A stretch of DNA of 64,000 nt from Aquimarina acroporae. GTDB taxonomy: Bacteria > Bacteroidota > Bacteroidia > Flavobacteriales > Flavobacteriaceae. Shown one piece after another: positions 30,016-37,703 of the stretch (position 1 is the first letter of the stretch; each line of letters starts with the position of its first letter). The translations under genes were made by a program, and so were the position numbers. Location of the stretch: contig NZ_JALPRE010000016.1 in NCBI RefSeq assembly GCF_023195925.1, positions 62,001-126,000 of the forward strand, given 5' to 3'. Under the pieces are notes generated by a model, which made no database searches, was not told the origin of the DNA, and was given only the letters and a program-made list of their open reading frames with translations.

Positions 30016-31701
30016 TTATATTACTTCTTCAAAAGACTCATAAGCCTCCTCGTGAACATTGGCCACTGCTCTTCCACTTGGATCATTCATATTCTTGAAT
30101 GCTTCATCCCATTCTAGTGCAATTTTGGTACTACATGCAACAGAAGGTTCTTGTGGCACACTTAACGCAGCTGCATCACTTGGAAAATGACTTTCGAATA
30201 TTGATCTATAATAAAATTCTTCTTTGTTTTGCGGAGTCTGTATTGGAAATCTGAAATGCGCATTAGCCATTTGTTCATCAGACACCTCTTTCTCCACAAC
30301 TTCTTTTAACGTATCTATCCAGCTATATCCTACTCCATCAGAAAACTGTTCTTTCTGTCTCCACGCTACACTCTCTGGTAAATACGATTCGAACGCCTTA
30401 CGAATCACCCATTTCTCCATGCGCTCACCATTAATCATTTTGTCTTTAGGGTTTATTCTCATCGCAACATCCATAAACTCTTTATCGAGAAAAGGAACTC
30501 TACCTTCGATACCCCAAGCTGCTAAAGATTTATTAGCTCTCAAACAGTCATACATATGTAATTTATCAAGTTTACGCACGGTTTCATCGTGAAACTCTTG
30601 TGCACTTGGAGCTTTGTGAAAGTATAAATACCCTCCAAATATTTCATCTGCTCCTTCACCAGAAAGCACCATTTTCACTCCCATTGACTTAATTACCCTT
30701 GCCATCAAATACATTGGAGTAGACGCTCTAATTGTAGTGATATCATAGGTTTCAAGGTTATAAATAACATCTTTTATAGCATCTAACCCTTCTTGTATTG
30801 TAAATTTTATTTCATGGTGCACCGTTCCAATATGATCTGCTACTTTTTGTGCCGCTGCCAAATCTGGAGATCCTTCTAATCCAACAGAAAATGAATGAAG
30901 CCTAGGCCACCAAGCTGCATCTGCATCATCAGATTCTATTCGCTTATCTGCATATTTCTTTGCAATAGCAGAAGTAACAGAAGAATCTAACCCTCCTGAC
31001 AACAGCACCCCATAAGGAACATCAGACATCAACTGTCTATGCACTGCTGCTTCAAGCGCATCTCTAAGCTCATCTATACTGGTCTGATTTTCCTTTACCG
31101 CTTCATAATCTGCCCAATCTCTTACATACCATTTTTTCAACTCCTGATCTTTACTATATAAATAATGACCTGGAGAAAACAATTCTATTTTTGTACATAC
31201 TCCTTCAAGAGATTTTAACTCAGATCCCACATAAAAAGTACCATTTTTATCCCATCCCATATACAATGGAATAATTCCCATATGATCTCTAGCTATTAAA
31301 TATACATCTTTTTCGACATCATATAAAGCAAAAGCAAAGATCCCATTTAACTCGTCAAGAAAGTTTGGTCCTTTTTCTTGGTAAAGCGCAAGAATAACTT
31401 CACAATCAGAATCTGTCTGAAAATTATACTTCCCTTCAAATTGCTTACGCAATTCTCTATGATTATAAATCTCTCCATTAGCCGCTAATACCAATTTTTT
31501 ATCTTCACTAAAAAGAGGTTGCTTACCCGAAACAGGATCTACAATAGCTAATCTTTCGTGAGCCAATATCGCCTTGGCATCAGAATAAATACCGCTCCAA
31601 TCTGGTCCTCTATGACGAATTTTTTTTGACATCTCCAATAATTGAGGTCTTAATACCTCTGCATCTTGCTTTAAATCAAAAGCACAAACAATTCCGCACA
31701 T
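30016..31701 (-). CDS. asnB: Asparagine synthase B (glutamine-hydrolysing)
   Basis: 561 aa. Begins MCGIVCAFD with Cys2 as the glutaminase nucleophile; glutaminase residues RHRGPDWSG and the NGEIYNHRELR loop follow. The synthetase half has the pyrophosphate loop LLSGGLDSSVTSAI and SGEGADEIFGGYLYFHKAP. It makes asparagine from aspartate, glutamine and ATP. Full length for the AsnB class. Monocistronic and convergent with the protease gene. Confidence 0.96.
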   Translation of the reverse strand: MCGIVCAFDLKQDAEVLRPQLLEMSKKIRHRGPDWSGIYSDAKAILAHERLAIVDPVSGKQPLFSEDKKLVLAANGEIYNHRELRKQFEGKYNFQTDSDCEVILALYQEKGPNFLDELNGIFAFALYDVEKDVYLIARDHMGIIPLYMGWDKNGTFYVGSELKSLEGVCTKIELFSPGHYLYSKDQELKKWYVRDWADYEAVKENQTSIDELRDALEAAVHRQLMSDVPYGVLLSGGLDSSVTSAIAKKYADKRIESDDADAAWWPRLHSFSVGLEGSPDLAAAQKVADHIGTVHHEIKFTIQEGLDAIKDVIYNLETYDITTIRASTPMYLMARVIKSMGVKMVLSGEGADEIFGGYLYFHKAPSAQEFHDETVRKLDKLHMYDCLRANKSLAAWGIEGRVPFLDKEFMDVAMRINPKDKMINGERMEKWVIRKAFESYLPESVAWRQKEQFSDGVGYSWIDTLKEVVEKEVSDEQMANAHFRFPIQTPQNKEEFYYRSIFESHFPSDAAALSVPQEPSVACSTKIALEWDEAFKNMNDPSGRAVANVHEEAYESFEEVI

Positions 31702-31964
31702 ATTTTTCTTTTTCTATTAATTGAGAAATCAAATATGGTCCTATAATTACAAAAACGAAATAAAAAAACAAATATTAATTACATTTTAAAACCTAAAAAG
31801 ACATATTTAAGCAAAATATGAAACTTAAAACTTATTATTGAAGGAATATGCTATCAATGTGTTATCTTCAAAGTTTTAACAGAATTTATAGACACGATTA
31901 ACATTTCTCTTTTGAGTTCCCCTATATCTTTACGAAACTTAAATTTGAAATAAAAATTAGTATT

Positions 31965-32498
31965 ATGAAAAAATCACTCTTATTAGTTGCAATTATGTTT
32001 TTGGGTACATTATCAAGCATTCAGGCTCAAAAGTTTGCAGGACTACAAAAAAGTCCAACGGATATAACGTATGCAAAAGCCGATAGAAATGCTAAACCAG
32101 AAATCAAAGTAGTTTACAGCCGACCGCAAAAAAAAGGTAGAACCATTTTTGGAGATTTAGTGAAGTTTGACAAAGTTTGGAGAACTGGTGCCGATGAAGC
32201 TACCGAAATTAAAATATTCAAGGACATCAAGATGGGAGATAAGACTGTGAAAGCAGGAACTTATTCTTTATATACTATTCCAGGAGAAAAAGAATGGACA
32301 ATTATTTTAAATTCTGATTTAGATAGCTGGGGAGCATACTCGTATGATGAAGGAAAAGATATTGCACGTATTAAAGTACCTGCTGCTTCTGGAGATGCTT
32401 TAGAAGTTTTCTCTATAGCTTTTAAGAAAGTAGATAAAGGATACCATATGGTAATGGGATGGGATACCACTAGAGTAGAAGTTCCTTTTTACATGTAG
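31965..32498 (+). CDS. DUF2911 secreted protein
   Basis: 177 aa. Signal peptide MKKSLLLVAIMFLGTLSSIQAQ, then the DUF2911 pattern: KPEIKVVYSRPQKKGRTIFG, VWRTGADEATEI, GTYSLYTIPGEKEWTII and WGAYSYDEGKD. The family is common in Bacteroidota and lacks an assigned function; the fold is probably beta-rich and periplasmic. A -7-like box TATCTTTA lies upstream near 31927. It is the last long ORF before the peptide cluster. Confidence 0.9.
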   Translation: MKKSLLLVAIMFLGTLSSIQAQKFAGLQKSPTDITYAKADRNAKPEIKVVYSRPQKKGRTIFGDLVKFDKVWRTGADEATEIKIFKDIKMGDKTVKAGTYSLYTIPGEKEWTIILNSDLDSWGAYSYDEGKDIARIKVPAASGDALEVFSIAFKKVDKGYHMVMGWDTTRVEVPFYM

Positions 32499-32520
32499 TA
32501 AGGAACTTAAAATATTGTAT

Positions 32521-32556
32521 AAAAAAACAGCTTAGTTGAACTAAGCTGTTTTTTTT
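32521..32556. terminator. Bidirectional terminator between DUF2911 gene and LPGAS peptide A
   Basis: AACAGCTTAGTT / AACTAAGCTGTT stem with runs of A and T on both sides. On the plus strand it ends the DUF2911 transcript and on the minus strand it lies 66 nt after the stop of peptide A. Confidence 0.88.
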
Positions 32557-32621
32557 AACCCTAAATAGATGATTTTGATTACTCTGTGTGCACAAAAAAG
32601 AGTAATTAATACTTTTTTAAT

Positions 32622-32720
32622 TTACCTGTGAATTGCGTTACTAGATGCTCCAGGTAATTCACTTAGAAAATCCATTACAATTCTAAATGTTAATCTAAAT
32701 TTTGTGTAAAATAGCCCCAT
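32622..32720 (-). CDS. 32-aa LPGAS peptide, copy A
   Basis: 33 codons on the minus strand. Residues 1-16 MGLFYTKFRLTFRIVM, residues 22-32 LPGASSNAIHR. It keeps the family-invariant positions Met1, Phe4, basic 13, Phe18, Leu22-Pro23, Ala25 and Ala29; its C-terminal NAIHR matches copy B, not D or E. A promoter with TTG-N20-TATATTTG lies 24 nt upstream and a strong terminator 66 nt downstream, so it is an independent small transcript. No known family recognised; function unknown. Confidence 0.75.
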   Translation of the reverse strand: MGLFYTKFRLTFRIVMDFLSELPGASSNAIHR

Positions 32721-32744
32721 ATTCTTAATTTATTAATTAATATT

Positions 32745-32775
32745 CAAATATAACATTCAAATTACTCACAATCAA
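32745..32775 (-). promoter_or_regulatory. Promoter of LPGAS peptide A: TTG-N20-TATATTTG
   Basis: Minus strand TTG at 32773-32775 and TATATTTG at 32745-32752. The box GTTATGTCTAAAA (32789-32801) is just upstream and recurs in front of copy B. Confidence 0.65.
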
Positions 32776-32840
32776 CAATTTTGACGGTTTTTAGACATAA
32801 CCAAATATTTCATCGACAACATACACAAAAACCAAAATTA

Positions 32841-32899
32841 GGAGAAATCTCCCCAGAAACAGTTGTTGTTTTTTACTAGGAAAATGGGGTTATTTCCCC
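32841..32899. repeat. Two GC-capped palindromes upstream of LPGAS peptide A
   Basis: GGAGAAATCTCC at 32841-32852 and GGGG-TTATTT-CCCC at 32886-32899, separated by a T-rich stretch. The second has counterparts 153-154 bp upstream of the -7 boxes of copies B and D; here its centre is about 140 bp upstream. It could alternatively act as a weak terminator for copy B. Confidence 0.5.
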
Positions 32900-32972
32900 A
32901 AATCCCTAATATATAATAATACTAACTTCAACTAACTAACTTTTCCTTTCTCAACGCATAAAAGGAAATATA

Positions 32973-33071
32973 CTATCTATGAATTGCATTACTGCAAGCC
33001 GAAGGCAATTGCTTCAAAAAAGACTTTAAAGCTTTCAAATCTATTACCAAAATACCGTAAAATAACTTCAT
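32973..33071 (-). CDS. 32-aa LPGAS peptide, copy B
   Basis: 33 codons on the minus strand. Residues 1-16 MKLFYGILVIDLKALK, residues 22-32 LPSACSNAIHR. It is the closest relative of copy E 28 kb away (near-identical residues 1-23) but has Ser-Ala-Cys where the others have Gly-Ala-Ser. The start is preceded by AAAGGA. A TATCTTTG box lies 26 nt upstream. No strong terminator is seen downstream other than the GGGG/CCCC palindrome at 32886. Confidence 0.75.
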   Translation of the reverse strand: MKLFYGILVIDLKALKSFLKQLPSACSNAIHR

Positions 33072-33097
33072 AATCCTTTGATTTGTAATTTGTTAAA

Positions 33098-33105
33098 CAA
33101 AGATA
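33098..33105 (-). promoter_or_regulatory. LPGAS peptide B -7 box, TATCTTTG
   Basis: Exact TAnnTTTG, 26 nt before the start of copy B. No clear -33 TTG. Upstream lie TTTTAGACATAAC (33153-33165, plus-strand orientation) and an inverted repeat TAGACAT-N17-ATGTCTA (33156-33186), suggesting activator-dependent transcription. Confidence 0.55.
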
Positions 33106-33155
33106 CTACCCATATACTGAGGGGTAAAAAAATTAACAGTAGTCAAATTAAATTT

Positions 33156-33186
33156 TAGACATAACTTAAATTGTTGACGATGTCTA
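33156..33186. promoter_or_regulatory. Inverted repeat TAGACAT-N17-ATGTCTA upstream of peptide B
   Basis: Seven-base arms with 24-bp centre-to-centre spacing, starting about 50 bp upstream of the -7 box. The left arm with its flanks (TTTTAGACATAAC) recurs upstream of copy A about 37 bp from that -7 box, a difference of one helical turn. Candidate activator site. Confidence 0.45.
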
Positions 33187-33251
33187 ACACAAAACAACAT
33201 ATTCAATGTTAATTTCTGAAGAAATTACCTACGTTTAAAAAATCGTTTTTA

Positions 33252-33265
33252 GGGGTTTTTTCCCC
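33252..33265. repeat. GGGGTTTTTTCCCC palindrome upstream of peptide B
   Basis: GGGG-N6-CCCC palindrome whose centre is 153.5 bp from the upstream end of the copy B -7 box, the same distance as for copy D. Confidence 0.5.
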
Positions 33266-33380
33266 TTTTTCCCGCCTTTTTACATTACTTTAAATTATGT
33301 TTGAGCTCATAAAACATTATTTTTTTCAACAGTCTACCCGACAATTGACAAAAAAAAAGATCTTTTCTCTTTAATAGTAT

Positions 33381-33417
33381 AAAAAAAGAGACCATACCAT
33401 TTGGGGATAGTCTCTTT
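33381..33417 (-). terminator. Terminator of LPGAS peptide C
   Basis: Minus strand AAAGAGAC...GTCTCTTT hairpin followed by seven T, 59 nt after the stop of copy C. Confidence 0.8.
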
Positions 33418-33475
33418 CAATATACGTTGTGATAAAAAATTAATACTTTAAGTCACATCTAAGCACAAAAACGTG

Positions 33476-33574
33476 TTATCCGCGCATTGCACTCCCAGAT
33501 GCTCCGGGAAGGTCTTTTATAAATCCAATAAAAGATTTAAAACCTAGCCCTATTGCTTTAAAAAATTTATTCAT
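33476..33574 (-). CDS. 32-aa LPGAS peptide, copy C
   Basis: 33 codons on the minus strand. Residues 1-16 MNKFFKAIGLGFKSFI, residues 22-32 LPGASGSAMRG. The most diverged copy (Phe5 for Tyr5, Gly32 for Arg32), but all invariant positions are kept. It lies between two terminators (33381-33417 and 33738-33770), so it must have its own promoter; TCATTTTG at 33614-33621 is one base from TAnnTTTG. It lacks the GGGG/CCCC palindrome found upstream of A, B and D. Confidence 0.72.
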   Translation of the reverse strand: MNKFFKAIGLGFKSFIGFIKDLPGASGSAMRG

Positions 33575-33737
33575 GTGTGAAATCAATTAAACATTAATTG
33601 GTATTAAATATACTCAAAATGAAGCAGATAGTAAAATCTAAAGTTCATAAATTTGCTTTTTTTGACCAATCACAAATTTTAGCGACCACATGAATAGTAT
33701 AATAAAAAACCTACTGTAAATTGAAGTTTTTTCTTAC

Positions 33738-33770
33738 AAAAAAAGGTTGTTTAGTAAAACAACCTTTTTC
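33738..33770 (-). terminator. Terminator of LPGAS peptide D
   Basis: AAAAAGGTTGTTT / AAACAACCTTTTT perfect 13-bp stem with a 4-base loop and a T run on the minus strand, 63 nt after the copy D stop. Confidence 0.88.
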
Positions 33771-33832
33771 GCTATTAACATACTGGCTTATGCTTGTATA
33801 CCAGAACATATGAAATCATTCATATGTTCATG

Positions 33833-33931
33833 CTACCTTCGCATTGCATACCAAGATGCTCCTGGTAATTCGCTAATAAAGCTCATCACCGATTTAAAAT
33901 TTGATTCAAAAATTGTGTAGAATTGTTTCAT
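33833..33931 (-). CDS. 32-aa LPGAS peptide, copy D
   Basis: 33 codons on the minus strand. Residues 1-16 MKQFYTIFESNFKSVM, residues 22-32 LPGASWYAMRR. Its C-terminus matches copy E (YAMRR). TTG-N20-TACTTTTA lies 26 nt upstream, a GGGAAATTTCCC palindrome further upstream, and a strong terminator downstream. First copy in the cluster; queE lies 285 bp upstream on the same strand. Confidence 0.75.
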   Translation of the reverse strand: MKQFYTIFESNFKSVMSFISELPGASWYAMRR

Positions 33932-33957
33932 AGCCCATTGATTTAAAATTACTTATA

Positions 33958-33988
33958 TAAAAGTAACAACCATCAAGACTCATGTCAA
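33958..33988 (-). promoter_or_regulatory. Promoter of LPGAS peptide D: TTG-N20-TACTTTTA
   Basis: Minus strand TTG at 33986-33988 and TACTTTTA at 33958-33965 (last base differs from TAnnTTTG). Same -33/-7 spacing as copy A and same -7 to ATG distance (26 nt) as copy B. Confidence 0.55.
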
Positions 33989-34112
33989 GTTAAAGATTAA
34001 CCAAAAATTAAATATTCGTTACATAAAGGTAAAATACCGACAAACTACACAAAAAGTGTTAAAAAAATGGAGAAAATCTAAGTGTTTTCCTTCGATCTGA
34101 TATTTAACTCAG

Positions 34113-34124
34113 GGGAAATTTCCC
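34113..34124. repeat. GGGAAATTTCCC palindrome upstream of peptide D
   Basis: Perfect 12-bp palindrome centred 153.5 bp from the upstream end of the copy D -7 box, as for copy B. It also lies about 90 nt after the queE stop but has no T run on the minus strand. Confidence 0.5.
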
Positions 34125-34215
34125 TTAAAACTACGGATTAACCGTAATCACCTATTTACCAAATACTTGTAATTTCCTTTAAAAAAGAGAAAACCGTAAA
34201 AGCAGAAAGTTTTTT

Positions 34216-34845
34216 CTATGGAATATTTAGATATTTATGAGTTTGAAGAGATACCTTCCATTTAGGGTTTTGCATCACGTATTCTACAATAAGAGGTATT
34301 ACTTTTTCCCGAACGCTCCATTCTGGTTGTAAATACAAAATACAATCCTTAGAAACTTTTGAAGCCTGTTCCTCTGCGAATTTAAAATCATTCTTATTAT
34401 AAATGATACATTTAAGCTCATTTGCATGATCATAGATATCTTCAACGGGAAGTTTTACTTTTTTTGGAGAAAGACAAATCCAGTCCCATTCTCCAGTAAG
34501 CGGATAGGCCCCAGATGTTTCTATATGCGTTTTGGCTCCTTTATCCTTTAATCCTTTGGTCAAAGAAGACATATCCCAAGTTAAGGGTTCTCCCCCTGTC
34601 ACAACCACTACATTGCTATATTGTACTGCCTTTTCTATTATCTTATCTGTATCTGTAGGCGGGTGAAGCTCTGCATTCCAACTTTCCTTTACATCACACC
34701 AATGACATCCTACATCACATCCTCCAATGCGCACAAAATAGGCTGCAGTACCCTTGTGATACCCTTCTCCTTGAATCGTATAAAACTCTTCCATTAACGG
34801 AAGCATTTTTCCTTGATCAACTAATTCCTGAATACTTTTTTGCAT
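34216..34845 (-). CDS. queE: 7-carboxy-7-deazaguanine synthase (radical SAM)
   Basis: 209 aa from ATG 34845; the frame opens 9 codons earlier, but a -7 box lies at 34853-34860, so the longer start is upstream of the promoter. Converts 6-carboxytetrahydropterin to CDG in queuosine synthesis. The radical SAM cluster motif is CDVGCHWC (C-x3-C-x2-C), the QueE-specific segment is MEEFYTIQGEGYHKGTAAYF, and VVVTGGEPL is the SAM glycine loop. No other que gene is adjacent. The box ends 7 nt before the ATG, so the leader would be very short. Confidence 0.93.
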   Translation of the reverse strand: MQKSIQELVDQGKMLPLMEEFYTIQGEGYHKGTAAYFVRIGGCDVGCHWCDVKESWNAELHPPTDTDKIIEKAVQYSNVVVVTGGEPLTWDMSSLTKGLKDKGAKTHIETSGAYPLTGEWDWICLSPKKVKLPVEDIYDHANELKCIIYNKNDFKFAEEQASKVSKDCILYLQPEWSVREKVIPLIVEYVMQNPKWKVSLQTHKYLNIP

Positions 34846-34852
34846 AAGAGTG

Positions 34853-34884
34853 CAAAGGTAATTAATATTCACCTACGAATTCAA
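34853..34884 (-). promoter_or_regulatory. queE promoter: TTG-N21-TACCTTTG
   Basis: Minus strand TTG at 34882-34884 and exact -7 box TACCTTTG at 34853-34860, 7 nt before the ATG. Confidence 0.6.
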
Positions 34885-34925
34885 AAATGTGAACTACAAA
34901 AGTTTAATAGCAATGAGTATTCCTT

Positions 34926-35381
34926 TTAATTTTTAACAGCAACACATTCTATTTCTATTTTAGCTCCAACAGCAAGCCCTTTGGCTGCAAAAGTAGTTCT
35001 AGCAGGTTTCTGTGGGAAGTACGTTTTATACACTTCATTAAATAATGAAAAGTCTTCAATATCTGCCAGAATAACCGTGCACTTCACAACATCTTTCATT
35101 TCCATATTATGATGTTGCAAAACGGCTTTTATATTTTCAAGAGTTTGTTTTGTTTCAGCTTTAATACCTCCTTCTACAAGTGTTCTCGTAGCATGATCCA
35201 TACCCACCTGGCCCGACAAAAAGAATAAATTCCCAACTTGTACAGCATCAGAAAAGGGTGCGTTCATTTTTTTAGGTTCATGAGTTTTATGAAAAACTAT
35301 TTCATCCGGAGTATTAACCGAGGAACTGTTGCATCCAAAACATAAAAGTAAAAGACAAACGAAGTATATTGTTTTGTTCAT
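34926..35381 (-). CDS. RidA-family lipoprotein
   Basis: 151 aa. Lipoprotein signal peptide with lipobox CFGC (Cys17), then a complete RidA/YjgF domain: PFSDAVQVGNLFFLSGQVG, LENIKAVLQHHNMEMKDVVKCTVIL, PARTTFAAKGLAVGAKIEIECVAV. The Arg of PARTTF and Glu of IEIECVA, used for imine hydrolysis in RidA, are present. RidA is normally cytosolic, so an exported lipid-anchored form implies a periplasmic or outer-membrane deaminase or binding role. Downstream of queE's start region but transcribed toward queE; the 53-bp gap contains the queE promoter. Confidence 0.88.
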   Translation of the reverse strand: MNKTIYFVCLLLLCFGCNSSSVNTPDEIVFHKTHEPKKMNAPFSDAVQVGNLFFLSGQVGMDHATRTLVEGGIKAETKQTLENIKAVLQHHNMEMKDVVKCTVILADIEDFSLFNEVYKTYFPQKPARTTFAAKGLAVGAKIEIECVAVKN

Positions 35382-35478
35382 ATTTAAATTACATTATATC
35401 TTAACTTACATTAAAAGTAACCTATAATTTCGATAGAAAAGTTAAGATTTATATTTTTATCAAAAAATTACATCTATT

Positions 35479-37011
35479 ATGAGTGATAACCAGGCATTTC
35501 TTGATCATATAAACAAAGGCTACACCACTAAAGGAGATTTCCTCACCATGGGGGCAGCCATGTATAAAGGTGAAACCATAACCAATGCTCATGTAAAAGT
35601 TCCTTTAAAGACTCTAAATCGTCACGGATTAATTGCAGGAGCTACCGGAACAGGAAAAACTAAAACACTACAAGTATTGGCAGAAAACTTGAGTGAAAAG
35701 GGAATACCGGTACTCTTGATGGATATAAAAGGAGATTTAAGTGGTATTGCTGCAGCTAGTCCCGGGCATCCAAAAATTGATGAACGACATGAAAAAATAG
35801 GGATACCATTTGAAGCTAAAAACTTTCCTGTCGAGATTCTTTCCTTATCTGAGCAAGATGGGGTAAGACTAAGAGCCACTGTAAGTGAGTTTGGTCCCGT
35901 ACTATTATCAAGAATTTTGGACGTTACCGAAACACAAGCCGGGATAATTTCTATCATTTTTAAATATTGTGATGATAATAAACTACCTCTTTTAGATTTA
36001 AAAGACCTTAAAAAGGTATTACAGTATGCTACCCGAGAAGGTAAAGAAGAACTTGAAAAAGATTACGGAAGAATCTCAACGGCTTCTACAGGTTCAATTT
36101 TGCGAAAAATAGTCGAGTTGGAACAACAAGGCGCAGATTTGTTCTTTGGTGAAAAATCTTTTGATGTTCAAGATTTATGTCGAATTGATGAAAATGGTCG
36201 TGGTATTATTAATATTATACGACTAACAGATATACAAGACAGACCAAAACTTTTCTCTACCTTTATGTTGAGTCTTTTGGCAGAAATTTATGGTACTTTT
36301 CCAGAACAAGGAGATAGTGGCAGACCCGAATTGGTAATTTTTCTTGATGAAGCCCACTTGATATTTAAACAAGCTTCAAATGCTTTGATGGATCAAATTG
36401 AAAGTATTGTAAAATTAATCCGCTCAAAAGGAGTTGGTTTATATTTTGTCACCCAAAATCCGACCGATGTACCCGATGGAGTATTAGGACAATTAGGTTT
36501 AAAGGTTCAACATGCTTTAAGAGCATTTACCGCAAAGGATCGTAAAGCCATAAAGCTTACTGCAGAGAATTATCCCATTTCAGATTTCTACGACACCAAA
36601 GAAATACTAACTTCGTTAGGGATTGGAGAGGCTCTGGTATCAGCTCTTGATGAAAAAGGGCGACCTACTCCTCTTGCCGCAACTATGTTAAGAGCGCCTA
36701 TGAGTCGTATGGATATATTGTCTCCAGGTGAACTAGATGACCTCTTAAAAAAATCAAATCTCGCCAAAAAATATAACGAAGAAATCGATAGAGAAAGTGC
36801 TTATGAACTTTTGAATGAAAAAATTGAAAAGGCTGAAGCCGAAGAAGCAAAAGCAGCCGCCAAAAAGGAGCGGGAAAAGCTTAAAAAATCATCTAGTTCG
36901 AGATCAAGAAGCCGAAGAACCAGCACAACAGAAAAGGCAGTAATCAAGGTTCTTACCAGTGCCACTTTTATTAGAGGAGCATTAGGTGTTTTAAACAAAT
37001 TATTAAAATAA
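35479..37011 (+). CDS. HerA-like ATPase, DUF853 (YjgR type)
   Basis: 510 aa. Walker A GATGTGKT at 54-61, Walker B near VIFLDEAHLIF, an Arg-finger region near RSKGVGLYFVTQNPTDVPDGVL, and the DUF853 core (LMDIKGDLSGIA, RLTDIQDRPKLFSTFMLSLLAEIY). The C-terminus is charged (about 445-485), ending in a Ser/Arg-rich tail. DUF853 proteins are HerA/FtsK-type cytosolic ATPases of uncertain role. Single gene; no NurA or nuclease partner is adjacent. Confidence 0.88.
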   Translation: MSDNQAFLDHINKGYTTKGDFLTMGAAMYKGETITNAHVKVPLKTLNRHGLIAGATGTGKTKTLQVLAENLSEKGIPVLLMDIKGDLSGIAAASPGHPKIDERHEKIGIPFEAKNFPVEILSLSEQDGVRLRATVSEFGPVLLSRILDVTETQAGIISIIFKYCDDNKLPLLDLKDLKKVLQYATREGKEELEKDYGRISTASTGSILRKIVELEQQGADLFFGEKSFDVQDLCRIDENGRGIINIIRLTDIQDRPKLFSTFMLSLLAEIYGTFPEQGDSGRPELVIFLDEAHLIFKQASNALMDQIESIVKLIRSKGVGLYFVTQNPTDVPDGVLGQLGLKVQHALRAFTAKDRKAIKLTAENYPISDFYDTKEILTSLGIGEALVSALDEKGRPTPLAATMLRAPMSRMDILSPGELDDLLKKSNLAKKYNEEIDRESAYELLNEKIEKAEAEEAKAAAKKEREKLKKSSSSRSRSRRTSTTEKAVIKVLTSATFIRGALGVLNKLLK

Positions 37012-37119
37012 AGTAGATATGCAGAGTTCTGCAGAGCATTTTCCTAAATTTTCAATATCATATATAAGCAGAAAGCATAATTTACGTTTATCTATACACA
37101 AATCATCAACTTATAGAAT

Positions 37120-37689
37120 ATGACACATAGATTTATTTACAGCATAATTATCTTTTCTATTATTGCCATTAGTTGCCAAAAAGAAGAAAAACAAAACCCT
37201 TTTGAAATTACTTTTAACAGAATAGGGAACTTGACCAATGAAATTCAAGTCAATCAGCTAGATTCTATCTTTGCTAACGACTCAATTGCTAAGAAAACCA
37301 TAGGAAACCAGTATGTAAGCGAGTCTAATGAGATCGAAATTTATGATAAAAAGGGGGCAAGATTACTTGTACTTGAGGCCAAAAAACAATCTGATCCTAC
37401 CTCAACTATTCAAAATATTCAAGTTATCGATTCTCGTTATGCTACTCCCTCTGGATTATCTTCGAGAAGTGTCTTTAAAGACATTAAAGACCACTATAAG
37501 ATTTCCAAGATTAATAATACTTTGAGTACAGCAGTCATCTTTGTAGATAGCATTCAGGCATATTTTACTATTGATAAAACTCAACTCCCCAGAGAGTTTC
37601 AATATACAACTGACATCAAAATTGAGGCTACTAAAATTCCCGATTCAGCAAAAATTAAACATTTTTGGATAAGCTGGAATGAAAACTAA
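37120..37689 (+). CDS. Hypothetical lipoprotein
   Basis: 189 aa. Lipobox IAISC (Cys at about 19) followed by a charged linker. The body contains NRIGNLTNEIQVNQLDSIFANDSIAKK and YVSESNEIEIYDKKGARLLVLEAK, a pattern I cannot assign. It lies 14 bp upstream of the cupin gene, so it is likely in the operon 37120-38908. Confidence 0.7.
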   Translation: MTHRFIYSIIIFSIIAISCQKEEKQNPFEITFNRIGNLTNEIQVNQLDSIFANDSIAKKTIGNQYVSESNEIEIYDKKGARLLVLEAKKQSDPTSTIQNIQVIDSRYATPSGLSSRSVFKDIKDHYKISKINNTLSTAVIFVDSIQAYFTIDKTQLPREFQYTTDIKIEATKIPDSAKIKHFWISWNEN

Positions 37690-37703
37690 ATAATACCATT
37701 AGT

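Noticed and set aside
32841..34124. CRISPR array or transposon remnant in the 32.5-34.2 kb stretch without long ORFs
   Set aside because: The repeated pieces are diverged coding units with conserved peptides and promoters, without regular spacers, terminal repeats or transposase remnants.
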